Positions 1 through 7,889 of a stretch of DNA of 64,000 nt are shown here, one piece after another. The translations under genes were made by a program, and so were the position numbers. Every line of letters begins with the position of its first letter. Position 1 is the stretch's first letter. This DNA comes from Parasphingopyxis sp. (GTDB lineage Bacteria > Pseudomonadota > Alphaproteobacteria > Sphingomonadales > Sphingomonadaceae), in contig NZ_JANQNS010000008.1 of assembly GCF_028279465.1 (NCBI RefSeq), positions 186,001-250,000 of the forward strand, read 5' to 3'. The notes beneath the pieces are model-generated. The model was not told the origin of the DNA, made no database searches, and was given only the letters and a program-made list of their open reading frames with translations.

Positions 1-105
1 GATGTGCGGCCAGGCGCTCTCGGCCAGTTTGATCGCTGCGCCGTCGTACACGGCGCGCCATTCGGCGAGCGAGACGTTGCCGGGAGCGATCAAAACTACC
101 GTCAT
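1..105 (-). CDS. hutH: Histidine ammonia-lyase, N-terminal fragment (cut by window edge)
   Basis: Only the first 35 codons are inside the window. The reading begins [16 protein letters not shown], which resembles the start of histidine ammonia-lyases, where a PG-x-V/L-x-L-x-x-L/W stretch opens the protein. The start codon overlaps the stop of hutI by four bases (ATGA), so both are read from one minus-strand transcript. The enzyme converts histidine to urocanate and ammonia in the cytoplasm, the first step of histidine degradation. The catalytic MIO motif (Ala-Ser-Gly) lies outside the window, so the call rests on the N-terminus and the hut context. Confidence 0.85.
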   Translation of the reverse strand, partial: MTVVLIAPGNVSLAEWRAVYDGAAIKLAESAWPHI

Positions 106-1307
106 CGGCCGTTCCTGATTCGTTGGTGAAGCGGATTAGCGCCGATCGCATAGACCAGCTCGGCAGGGCGTTCGACGTCCCAGATGGCGAGGTCGCAGGC
201 CTTGCCAGCCTCCAGCGTGCCGATTTCGTCCGATAGCCCGAGCGCACCGGCGGCATTGCGCGTCACACCGGTGAGGCACTCCTCGACCGTCAAGCGGAAC
301 AGTGTCGCCGCCATGTTCATCGTCAGCAGCAGTGAGGTCAGCGGCGACGTGCCCGGATTGCAATCCGTCGCAACGGAGATCGGGACGCCATGCGCGCGCA
401 ACAGCTCCACCGGCGGCAGCTTCGTCTCGCGCAGAAAATAGAAAGCGCCGGGAAGGAGCACGGCAGCGGTTCCGGATTCAGCCATCGCGGCGACCGCCGT
501 CTCGCCGGCATATTCCAGATGATCGGCCGAGAGCGCATCGAACCCAGCGGCGAGCGCGGCCCCGCCGCTATCCGAAAGCTGCTCAGCGTGGATCTTGACC
601 GGCAGGCCGAGCGCAGTCGAGGCCTCGAATAGCCGCTGCGTTTGCGCTGCCGTAAAGCCGATCGTCTCGCAAAATATGTCGACGGCGTCGGCAAGGCCCG
701 CTTCGGCGATTGCCGGCAGCATCTCCTCGCAAACATGGGCGGCGTAACCGTCGGTGTCGTCGGTGAATTCGGGTGGCAGGCTGTGCATGCCGAGAAAGGT
801 CGTTGCGACGCGGCAGTCCATCGCTTCGCCGAGCGCGCGCGCGGCTTCGAGCTGCTTGCTCTCATCGGCGAGAGTGAGGCCATAGCCTGACTTGATCTCG
901 ACCGTTGTGACACCCTCGGCGACGAGATCGGCGAGCCTTGGCCGCGAATCTGCAACCAGCTGCTCGCGGCTCGCGGCGCGGGTCGCGCGAACGGTGGAGA
1001 GGATGCCGCCGCCGGCTTTCGCGATGTCCTCATAATCCGCACCGGCAAGCCGCTGTTCGAACTCGGCCGCGCGATTCCCGGCATAGACGAGGTGCGTATG
1101 GCAATCGATAAGCCCCGGCGTGATCCAGCGTCCGTCACATGTGACTGTTTCGGCGGCTTCAAGGGCTGGGGCGTCGGCGACTGAGCCCGCATAGACGATC
1201 CGGCCGCCATCCGCCGCGACCATTCCGTCTTCTATTTCGTCGAGGCCGGACATACCCTGCGTCATCGTTGCGAGGCGCGCATCAGTCCAGATTGTATCGC
1301 AGCGCAT
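102..1307 (-). CDS. hutI: Imidazolonepropionase
   Basis: Hydrolyses 4-imidazolone-5-propionate to N-formimino-L-glutamate, the third step of histidine breakdown. The protein is 401 residues, the usual family size. It has the metal-binding H-T-H of the amidohydrolase superfamily near residues 70-72 ([13 protein letters not shown]), a later KIHAEQLS metal histidine, the ADHLEY stretch and the [10 protein letters not shown] motif. The open frame continues 31 codons upstream, but the ATG at 1307 ([14 protein letters not shown]) matches where the family begins and leaves room for the divergent promoter. It overlaps hutH by four bases. The operator at 1356-1369 between this gene and hutF suggests control by HutC. 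Confidence 0.96.
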   Translation of the reverse strand: MRCDTIWTDARLATMTQGMSGLDEIEDGMVAADGGRIVYAGSVADAPALEAAETVTCDGRWITPGLIDCHTHLVYAGNRAAEFEQRLAGADYEDIAKAGGGILSTVRATRAASREQLVADSRPRLADLVAEGVTTVEIKSGYGLTLADESKQLEAARALGEAMDCRVATTFLGMHSLPPEFTDDTDGYAAHVCEEMLPAIAEAGLADAVDIFCETIGFTAAQTQRLFEASTALGLPVKIHAEQLSDSGGAALAAGFDALSADHLEYAGETAVAAMAESGTAAVLLPGAFYFLRETKLPPVELLRAHGVPISVATDCNPGTSPLTSLLLTMNMAATLFRLTVEECLTGVTRNAAGALGLSDEIGTLEAGKACDLAIWDVERPAELVYAIGANPLHQRIRNGR

Positions 1308-1355
1308 CGCCGACTCCGAGTCCCCGTTGCGCACATAGTTGGCTCTCGCGCAAAT

Positions 1356-1369
1356 AATGTCTAGACATT
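1356..1369. promoter_or_regulatory. Putative HutC operator, 14-bp perfect palindrome
   Basis: AATGTCTAGACATT is a perfect inverted repeat in the short gap between the divergent hutIH and hutFC transcripts. It lies 25 bases before the hutF start and about 50 bases before the hutI start. GntR/HutC-type repressors bind short palindromes of this kind and hutC is the second gene of the plus-strand unit, so one site could repress both directions until urocanate accumulates. The binding itself is inferred. Confidence 0.7.
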
Positions 1370-1393
1370 TTATCCGGCGAAAGGGACTCGGCG

Positions 1394-2752
1394 ATGACAC
1401 AGCTCTGGTTCGAAACGGCTCTGCTCCCCGGGGGCTGGGAACGGCACGTCCGGCTCAGGCTGGATGCGGGCCGGATCATGGCCGTCGAGGCGAATACGGA
1501 GCGCAAGCCGGACGACGAGGCGCATGGCATCGCAATCCCCGGCCTCGTCAACGTCCACAGCCATGGCTTTCAGCGCGCGCTTGCCGGACGAACCGAGCGG
1601 CGCGGCCCGTCGTCGGACAGTTTCTGGACCTGGCGCGAGGTCATGTACCGCTTTCTGGACCGGCTGACGCCCGACGATGTCGAAGCGATCACGGCGCAGG
1701 CCTATGCCGAGATGCTCGAAGCCGGTTTTGTCCGCGTCGCCGAGTTCCACTATCTCCACCACGATGCCGATGGCGCGGCCTATGGCGATCGCGCCGAGAT
1801 CGCGGCGCGGATCGCCGCAGCCGCCGGGGCGACCGGCATCGGCCTGACCTTGCTCCCCGTCTTTTACGCGCATGGCGGCTTTGGCGGCGCGGACCCGAGT
1901 CCAGGCCAACGTCGCTTTCTCAATGATCTCGACGGCTATGCAGCGCTGCTGGAAGGTTCCCGTGGCGCCGTACGAAAGCTCGACGGCGGCAATATCGGTA
2001 TTGCCCCGCACAGTCTGCGCGCCGCGACGGAAGAAGAGCTTGTCGCGCTCACTACGATGGATGCGGATTGCCCCATGCATATCCACATCGCCGAACAGGA
2101 GGCCGAAGTCGAGGCGTGCCTCGCCTGGTCGGGCCATCGCCCAGTCGAATGGCTGTTCGACAGGCTCGCTATCGATGGGCGCTGGACCCTGATCCACGCG
2201 ACGCATGTCACGCCCAGCGAGATCGAGGCCATTGCCGCAAGCGGCGCGGTGGCCGGGCTGTGTCCGATCACCGAGGCCAATCTCGGCGATGGTCTCTTTC
2301 CGCTGCGCGCCTTTCTCGATCATGCCGGCGCGATCGCGATCGGCAGCGATTCCAATGTGATGATCGACGCTGCTCTCGAGCTGCAACAGCTCGAATATGG
2401 TCAGCGGCTGGCCGAAAATGCGCGCAATATCGGCGCAGGCAAAAAAGGGGGTTCGACCGGCGGCGATCTTTTCCGCGCCGCGCTGGCGGGCGGTCACCGC
2501 AGCATGTGTTCGGAGACCGTGGGACTGGAGCCGGGCGCGCCCGCGGATATCGTATCGCTCGATCCGGGCCATCCCGCGCTCGCCGGCCTCGACAGCGATG
2601 CGCTGCTCGACGCCTGGGTTTTTTCCGGCGGGCGCGGTGTCGTCGACGGCGTCTGGTGTTTCGGCCGCGAGGAGGTGCGTGGCGGGCGTCACCGTGACGC
2701 AGAGCGCATCGCACAGCGCTATCGCGCCGTCATGGAGAGGCTCGGCGGATGA
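1394..2752 (+). CDS. hutF: Formimidoylglutamate deiminase
   Basis: Converts N-formimino-L-glutamate to N-formyl-L-glutamate and ammonia, which marks this as the five-step (HutF/HutG) version of histidine degradation; the HutG deformylase is not in the window. It is a 452-residue amidohydrolase-superfamily protein with the metal site H-S-H at residues 55-57 ([12 protein letters not shown]), [14 protein letters not shown] in the middle and [19 protein letters not shown] near the active-site aspartate. These are typical of HutF rather than of guanine or chlorohydrolase relatives. It is transcribed divergently from hutI and overlaps hutC by four bases. Confidence 0.95.
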   Translation: MTQLWFETALLPGGWERHVRLRLDAGRIMAVEANTERKPDDEAHGIAIPGLVNVHSHGFQRALAGRTERRGPSSDSFWTWREVMYRFLDRLTPDDVEAITAQAYAEMLEAGFVRVAEFHYLHHDADGAAYGDRAEIAARIAAAAGATGIGLTLLPVFYAHGGFGGADPSPGQRRFLNDLDGYAALLEGSRGAVRKLDGGNIGIAPHSLRAATEEELVALTTMDADCPMHIHIAEQEAEVEACLAWSGHRPVEWLFDRLAIDGRWTLIHATHVTPSEIEAIAASGAVAGLCPITEANLGDGLFPLRAFLDHAGAIAIGSDSNVMIDAALELQQLEYGQRLAENARNIGAGKKGGSTGGDLFRAALAGGHRSMCSETVGLEPGAPADIVSLDPGHPALAGLDSDALLDAWVFSGGRGVVDGVWCFGREEVRGGRHRDAERIAQRYRAVMERLGG

Positions 2753-3450
2753 CGATTGCCCGGCGCATTCGCAGCGATATCGAGAAGAAGATCCGGACGG
2801 GTCGGTGGAAGCCGGGTCACCGCCTGCCGGTGGAGCACGAGCTTGCGAGCCGTTATGGCTGCGCGCGCGCGACCGTCAGCAAGGCGATGACAGCGCTGGC
2901 CGATGAGGGGCTGATCAAGCGCCGCAAGCGCGCCGGCTCGTTCGTCGCGTCGCCGCGCGTCCGTTCGGCCGTGCTAGAAATTCCCGATATTCCTGCGATC
3001 GTTGCGGCGCGTGGGGAGGACTATGAATTTTCGTTGCTTTCGCGCGATATTCGTCCGCTCGATCCCGACGACCCCGACGAGGCCTTACTGGCCGTCGGCG
3101 GAGAAGCGCTCGCGCTCGAAGGGTTGCACCAGCGCGAGGGGAGGCCTTTCGTTTGGGAGCGGCGCGTGATCGCCCTTGCCACCATCGCCGCCGCCGCGAA
3201 TGTCGATTTTGCGCATAATGCGCCCGGCACATGGCTTCTCGGTCATGTGCCATGGACCGACGCCCGGCATCGGATCACGGCGATCGCCGCCGATGCAAGC
3301 CTCTCCCGCCGGCTGGCCTTAGGGCGCGGCAATCCCTGTCTACAGGTCGAACGCTGGACATGGCGTGCGGGCAAGGGCGTCACCTATGCAACGCAGATCT
3401 TTCCGGGCGATCTCTATCACCTGGTGTCCGATTTTTCTCCTGCAAGTTAG
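2749..3450 (+). CDS. hutC: Histidine utilization repressor, GntR family
   Basis: A 233-residue regulator. The N-terminal 70 residues form a GntR winged helix (RLPVEHELASRYGCARATVSKAMTAL is its recognition region), followed by a UTRA-type effector domain ending in TYATQIFPGDLYHLVSDF. The UTRA domain of HutC proteins binds urocanate. Its start overlaps the hutF stop (ATGA), so repressor and enzyme are translationally coupled and the repressor controls its own operon. The likely target is the palindrome at 1356-1369. Base composition drops noticeably after this gene, so it is probably the last core gene before the catabolic island. Confidence 0.93.
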   Translation: MTIARRIRSDIEKKIRTGRWKPGHRLPVEHELASRYGCARATVSKAMTALADEGLIKRRKRAGSFVASPRVRSAVLEIPDIPAIVAARGEDYEFSLLSRDIRPLDPDDPDEALLAVGGEALALEGLHQREGRPFVWERRVIALATIAAAANVDFAHNAPGTWLLGHVPWTDARHRITAIAADASLSRRLALGRGNPCLQVERWTWRAGKGVTYATQIFPGDLYHLVSDFSPAS

Positions 3451-3553
3451 CTGCAGCGTTGGTGTCAGCATGAGGCGCAAAAATTTGCTGGAAACAGGAC
3501 TGTCCGCCGTAAACACATCAAGCACAGATTGTGGCGTGACAGCAGCTTGTTTC

Positions 3554-3567
3554 TTTAGTATGCTAAA
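3554..3567. promoter_or_regulatory. Promoter/operator palindrome before the maleylacetate reductase operon
   Basis: TTTAGTATGCTAAA has perfect five-base arms and sits only three bases before the ATG at 3571. No Shine-Dalgarno sequence is visible. The inner TATGCT fits a -10 element, which would put the transcription start at or near the ATG and give a leaderless message. Twelve of the 14 bases recur, inverted, before the XRE-cupin regulator gene (19623-19634). Confidence 0.45.
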
Positions 3568-3570
3568 TAA

Positions 3571-4665
3571 ATGTGCGGCGATCAGCAGTCCAATTTCTCT
3601 TACAAGGCAGTTGCTGCCAATGTCCGCTTCGCATGCGGGGCGAGCGCGCATCTCCCAGAGTTCATTAGAGAAGCCGGAGGCGACAAAGCTTTCGTTATTG
3701 CTACCGGGGCCGCCTTTGTCCGACACGCCAGCGTTATCGAACCGGTATCGGATTCTTCGCTTACCCAGTTCGATGAAGTACAGGCACATTGCCCGCTGCC
3801 TGTCGTGGACGCCTCGATCGACGCGTATGAGGAAAGCGGTGCCGATACCATTGTAGCTATCGGCGGGGGTTCGACATTGGGTCTCGGCAAGATCCTGAAG
3901 GCCGAACATGGCGCGAAGTTCATTGCGGTGCCGACGACCTATACCGGCTCGGAGATGACCCCCATTTACGGACGCAAGATCGAAGGACAGAAGCGCACTA
4001 AGGTCGATGCAGCCGCTCTCCCCGACATGGTCGTCTATGACCCGGAATTGACACTTGGCCTGCCTGCGCATCAGACCGCTTCAACAGGCATGAACTCTCT
4101 CGCTCATGCTGTTGAGGCCTTGTATCCGGAACATCCTAATCCGATTGCGTGGAATCTGGCCGGCGAAGCGATCGGATTGCACGCGCGCGCCTTGCCGCTT
4201 TGCGTTGCCGACGGGCGTAACATCGACGCGCGTATCGATGCCCTGCGTGCCGGCTTTCTCGGCGGGGTCCTAGTGTCGATGGTTGGCGTCGCCCTCCACC
4301 ATGCGCTTGGCCATGTCTTGGGTGGTTTGTTCGACCTCGATCACGGCGATTACAATTCGGCGGTGTTGCCACACGTGGTCGCATTCAACGCCACCGCCGT
4401 ACCACGGGTAGAAGAAGTCATCTCTGATCGTTTCGAGGTGGCCGATCCAGGCGAAGCGATATTCGATTTTGCGAAAAAGATACATGCACCCACAAGTCTG
4501 AAGGAGCTTGGTATGCCTGAGACGGGAATTGCGGAAGTGACCCAAGCGATTGTTGCCAAGAACCCGCGAAATCCACGCCCCATTACCCATCCGTCAATGA
4601 AGCGCCTTCTCAGCGCAGCATATGAGGGTTTGCGTCCCTCCGTGGAGTATTATCGCGATGTCTGA
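3571..4665 (+). CDS. Maleylacetate reductase (iron-type alcohol dehydrogenase family)
   Basis: Expected to reduce maleylacetate to 3-oxoadipate with NAD(P)H in a ring-cleavage pathway. The 364-residue length is usual. The N-terminal half carries the dinucleotide-binding region (GADTIVAIGGGSTLGLGKI near residues 85-105) and FIAVPTTYTGSEMTP. The C-terminal half has HHALGHVLGGLFDLDHGDYNSAVLPHV near residues 242-268, typical of maleylacetate reductases. It heads an operon in which all following genes overlap (MarR, gentisate dioxygenase, P450). Its presence beside a gentisate-type dioxygenase is unexpected, because gentisate cleavage yields maleylpyruvate. The start at 3571 has no ribosome binding site and may be leaderless. 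Confidence 0.85.
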   Translation: MCGDQQSNFSYKAVAANVRFACGASAHLPEFIREAGGDKAFVIATGAAFVRHASVIEPVSDSSLTQFDEVQAHCPLPVVDASIDAYEESGADTIVAIGGGSTLGLGKILKAEHGAKFIAVPTTYTGSEMTPIYGRKIEGQKRTKVDAAALPDMVVYDPELTLGLPAHQTASTGMNSLAHAVEALYPEHPNPIAWNLAGEAIGLHARALPLCVADGRNIDARIDALRAGFLGGVLVSMVGVALHHALGHVLGGLFDLDHGDYNSAVLPHVVAFNATAVPRVEEVISDRFEVADPGEAIFDFAKKIHAPTSLKELGMPETGIAEVTQAIVAKNPRNPRPITHPSMKRLLSAAYEGLRPSVEYYRDV

Positions 4666-5194
4666 ACGAGCAGAAGCCAGCAACAGCGAAGAAACGGACG
4701 GGACTGTGCCTGACGAGATTTCCCATCTGGTCGGACATAGCGGACATCTTTTGCGCCGGTCCTATCAAATCTTCATTTCGATCTTTGAGAGCTCTTTTTC
4801 GCAGATGGGTGTGTCGCCGGTTGAGTACATGATCTTGGGCACGCTCGAGGCCTTGGGGACGCTCGACATGTCCAGTGTCGCCGGTTCGGCAGCGATCGAC
4901 AACGCCAGCTGTTTTCGTGTCGTGGGAAGACTTGAAGATCGGGGCCTCGTTGAAACTTGCAGAGGAGATAAGGACCAACGCCGTAGGCTGGTCGGTCTAA
5001 CTGCACGGGGACGCACGATCATGCCCAGCCTGCACAAATGCGCAGCAATGGTCGAGGCGCGGATGTTTGAACGACTGACAGCTCAAGAGCGCGGCGATTT
5101 CGCCGCATCGATGAAGGCATTCGCTACGCGCAATAACTGCCTGTCGCGCGCACCCTTTAGGGCGCCTGCAAGAACGGAGAAAGGCGATGGTTAA
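4658..5194 (+). CDS. MarR-family transcriptional regulator
   Basis: A 178-residue winged-helix regulator. The helix-turn-helix and wing cover roughly residues 60-125 (MILGTLEALGTLDMSSVAGS, then VVGRLEDRGLVET and DKDQRRRLVGLTARG, the typical MarR wing). The ATG at 4658 was preferred because it overlaps the end of the maleylacetate reductase gene by eight bases and removes an unconserved extension. MarR proteins often sense phenolic ligands, so an autoregulatory role for this aromatic operon is likely but inferred. The gene overlaps the following gentisate dioxygenase by eight bases. Confidence 0.88.
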   Translation: MSERAEASNSEETDGTVPDEISHLVGHSGHLLRRSYQIFISIFESSFSQMGVSPVEYMILGTLEALGTLDMSSVAGSAAIDNASCFRVVGRLEDRGLVETCRGDKDQRRRLVGLTARGRTIMPSLHKCAAMVEARMFERLTAQERGDFAASMKAFATRNNCLSRAPFRAPARTEKGDG

Positions 5195-6224
5195 GCCTGA
5201 GGAGTTCCGGGCGGCATTGTCGGAGAAGTCTATGCGCCCGCTATGGGATGTCATGAGCAACATCGTACTTCCAGAGCCTGCACCAGTCGCGATCCCTGCG
5301 ATTTGGGAATTCTCCGATGTTGCGCCGTTGTTGGAGGAAGCTGGCCGACTGATCTCGGCGGAGGAGGCTGAGCGCCGGGTTTTGGTGCTTGAGAATCCGG
5401 CGATGCAAGGGGAGGTGCGTATCGTCGATAGCCTCTATGCTGGCATGCAGCTTATCCTTCCTGGAGAAACAGCCCCAGCACATCGTCATTCACAATCCGC
5501 GCTGCGCTTCGTGGTCGAGGGGGAGGGAGCCTTCACTTCGGTCGATGGCGAACGCGCAATCATGAAGCCGGGCGATTTCATCGTCACCGCGAACTGGCGT
5601 TGGCACGATCACGGCAATGAAACCGATGCGCCCATGATCTGGCTGGATGGGCTGGATATTCCAATCGTGGACGCGTTCAAGGCGACATTCGCTCAGCGGC
5701 ATACCGAGATGCGTCAAGAAACTTCTCGTCCCAGCGGTTACTCCGAATGGCGCCATGGAAGTGGTCTTTCGCCCGTGGATGAACAATGGGACGATCTTTC
5801 ATCTCCGCAATTTCATTATCCCTTTGCTCGGGTGCGAGAGGCATTGACTGGTCTGGCAGATTCGGGCGCGCCTGATCCCTGTCACGGTTATCGGATGCGA
5901 TACACGAATCCGAGCACCGGCGGGTGGGCGATGCCGACCATCGCCGCCTATATGACGTATTTTCAGTCCGGTTTTTCCTCAAAGCCATATCGTTCAACCG
6001 AGAGTCGCGTGTGCATTGCCGTAGAGGGTGAAGGCAAAGTGTGTCTCGGCGGGCAATCCTTTGTCTGGGGGCCGAAGGACGTTTTTGCCATTCCCGCATG
6101 GACGGAGTTCCTGATGGAGGCAGAAACGGACGCTTTCGTCTTTTCCTTTTCTGATCGCGCAGCACAGGAAAAGCTTGGGTTTTTCAGGCAGGTCGCTGAG
6201 AACCGTGAGGTGGGCGTATCATGA
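5187..6224 (+). CDS. Gentisate 1,2-dioxygenase family ring-cleaving enzyme (copy 1)
   Basis: A bicupin Fe(II) dioxygenase of 345 residues that would open gentisate, or a substituted gentisate or salicylate, to a maleylpyruvate-type product. The first cupin has the iron ligands in APAHRHSQSALRFVVEGEG (near residues 97-115) and the third histidine region WRWHDHGNE near 137-145. A second cupin follows, with VCIAVEGEGKVCLGG and WGPKDVFAIPAW. It is flanked by overlapping MarR and P450 genes. It differs clearly from the second copy at 37201-38364, with which it shares only core motifs, so the two probably act on different substrates. Members of this family also cleave salicylate and 1-hydroxy-2-naphthoate. 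Confidence 0.88.
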   Translation: MVKPEEFRAALSEKSMRPLWDVMSNIVLPEPAPVAIPAIWEFSDVAPLLEEAGRLISAEEAERRVLVLENPAMQGEVRIVDSLYAGMQLILPGETAPAHRHSQSALRFVVEGEGAFTSVDGERAIMKPGDFIVTANWRWHDHGNETDAPMIWLDGLDIPIVDAFKATFAQRHTEMRQETSRPSGYSEWRHGSGLSPVDEQWDDLSSPQFHYPFARVREALTGLADSGAPDPCHGYRMRYTNPSTGGWAMPTIAAYMTYFQSGFSSKPYRSTESRVCIAVEGEGKVCLGGQSFVWGPKDVFAIPAWTEFLMEAETDAFVFSFSDRAAQEKLGFFRQVAENREVGVS

Positions 6225-7441
6225 CCGACCGCATGGCCGCCCAAAAATTCAACCTCTTCGATCTTCCCGAAGATTATTACGTTTCCCCGCAACGCTACTT
6301 TGCAATGTTGCGTGAGCACGACCCTGTCCATGAAAACGCGGATGGCAGCGTCTTGTTGTCTCGCTATGCCGATGTTTCGAAGGTCTGGATGGATTTGTCG
6401 AGTTCTGTCGACAAGACCGAAATGTTTACAGAGAAGTTCGGCCCTGGGCCACTACTCGAACATCATACGCACACGATGCTTTTTCGGGACCCTCCCGATC
6501 ATGACCGGCTTCGCAAGATCGTGAATCCGTTCTTCTCGAAGAAAAATGTCGACCGGATGGAGAAGTTCGTGGCGGACTTGGGCGACCAGTTGGTCGAAAA
6601 CGTCCGGAAGAAGGAGGAGTTCGACTATGTCAAAGACTTCGCCTTCAAGGTACCAATGACCGTGATAGCGCATATTCTCGGTGTCCCGCGCGAAGATGCC
6701 GAGCGTATTCATGAAATCGGCATGAAGATTCTGTTCCCCCTTAATCCGAACGTCTCTGATGAAGTCGTTCGCGAAGGCCATGAGGCGGTCGCTGAGTTCA
6801 AGGACTATCTGCTCCAGCATCTTGAGAAACGGCGCGCTCTTGCGTCTCTTGACCCGGAAGCGGACATCATCAGCACGCTGGCACAGGCTCAGCGTGACGG
6901 AAGCGAGATCAGCGATCTCGAAATCTTGCATATGTGCATATTGCTGCTGAATGGCGGGCACGAAACGACTACCAATACATTGGCGGTGGGGTTGTTGTCG
7001 CTGGTCAATGACCCTGAGAGTCTGGCGATGATGCGCGACGATCCGGAGGTGGGCCGGACCGGGCCCGATGAGCTCATCCGGTTCATAACTCCGATACAGC
7101 TTCAGGGTCGCCGGCTCACCAAACCACTCGAGATTCCGTCCGGGCCCGTATTACCTGAGGGGACCGAAATCATCCTTTGCCCGGCATCGGCCAATCGCGA
7201 TCCTGAGAAGTTCGATCAGCCCGATCGGCTCAATCTCCATCGGAAAGCAAACCGCCACTATGCCTTTGGTGGCGGCGTCCATCTTTGCATCGGGCGGCTT
7301 TTGGCCAAGATGGAAATCAGCACCATTCTGCCAAAGTTTCTCAATGCTTTTTCCCATATAGAGATCACGCGCGACCCCGAGTTCAATCGGAACGCGCGGT
7401 TCCGCGGGTTAAAGGAATTGCAGGTCAAGGTTCGCGAGTGA
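6221..7441 (+). CDS. Cytochrome P450 monooxygenase
   Basis: A 406-residue soluble bacterial P450. All hallmarks are present: oxygen-binding I-helix GGHETTTN near residues 245-252, the ExxR motif DELIRF near 282, and the heme loop FGGGVHLCIGRLLAKME with the cysteine ligand near residue 355. Its start overlaps the gentisate dioxygenase stop by four bases, so the two are translationally coupled. The simplest reading is that the P450 hydroxylates an aromatic acid to the ring-cleavage substrate. No ferredoxin or ferredoxin reductase gene is nearby, so redox partners must come from elsewhere. The substrate cannot be told from sequence. Confidence 0.95.
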   Translation: MTDRMAAQKFNLFDLPEDYYVSPQRYFAMLREHDPVHENADGSVLLSRYADVSKVWMDLSSSVDKTEMFTEKFGPGPLLEHHTHTMLFRDPPDHDRLRKIVNPFFSKKNVDRMEKFVADLGDQLVENVRKKEEFDYVKDFAFKVPMTVIAHILGVPREDAERIHEIGMKILFPLNPNVSDEVVREGHEAVAEFKDYLLQHLEKRRALASLDPEADIISTLAQAQRDGSEISDLEILHMCILLLNGGHETTTNTLAVGLLSLVNDPESLAMMRDDPEVGRTGPDELIRFITPIQLQGRRLTKPLEIPSGPVLPEGTEIILCPASANRDPEKFDQPDRLNLHRKANRHYAFGGGVHLCIGRLLAKMEISTILPKFLNAFSHIEITRDPEFNRNARFRGLKELQVKVRE

Positions 7442-7889
7442 CCCGGCGCTAATTGGCGGCAACGGCGCTTTCAGCCTTTTGTCCGTCAACCGTGCCGGAA
7501 CAAACTGCAGACGCCATAGCCAAAGCAGTGGCATGGATCGCGTTCACGACACTCATTTGCGAGCGGCGGCGCATGTTGCGTAGTGTGCGGTCTCGTTCGC
7601 CATGGTATCACTCCAAGTCCTTCTTGACATGGCGGTTCTTCCCGCACTCACCATATTCCAATTCTCCAGAAGTAGGCCGTTGCAGTGATATGGCATGAAT
7701 CAATTTGATTTTAGCTATAACCCGAAGCTGCCTCCGTAGCCTTGATGCACCGCTCCCCGGGAAGTATTAAATTCCCACAAGGCTATCAGTAACGTCAAAA
7801 TCTTTCAATGATTTTGCGTTTGGCAATCGAAAATAACTAAATGCTCTATAAATGCGGGCAGAACCTCTGCTGTAACTGGGGGATGTACA
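7442..7889. other. Intergenic region with two tiny coupled minus-strand ORFs and the TonB-receptor promoter region
   Basis: No convincing long gene. On the minus strand an ATG at 7603 follows GGAG at a good distance and encodes 16 residues, ending at 7553 in a TGA that overlaps the ATG (7556) of a 35-residue ORF ending at 7449. Joined by one frameshift they would be a roughly 50-residue protein, so this may be a decayed small gene or two tiny genes. The part nearest the receptor gene (7700-7889) is AT-rich and presumably carries its promoter; GGGAA-N8-TTCCC near 7755-7773 is a possible weak operator. Confidence 0.25.

Noticed and set aside
338-1210. 290-residue ORF on the minus strand in another frame of hutI
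   Set aside because: A GC-rich shadow frame; hutI motifs are in the other frame.
3451-3570. Direct repeat of the tRNA-Arg 3' end as an att site at the hut edge
   Set aside because: No matching stretch was found by eye, so no attachment site is claimed.
7453-7698. 81-residue plus-strand ORF after the P450 gene
   Set aside because: No ribosome binding site, no similarity, and composition unlike the neighbouring genes.
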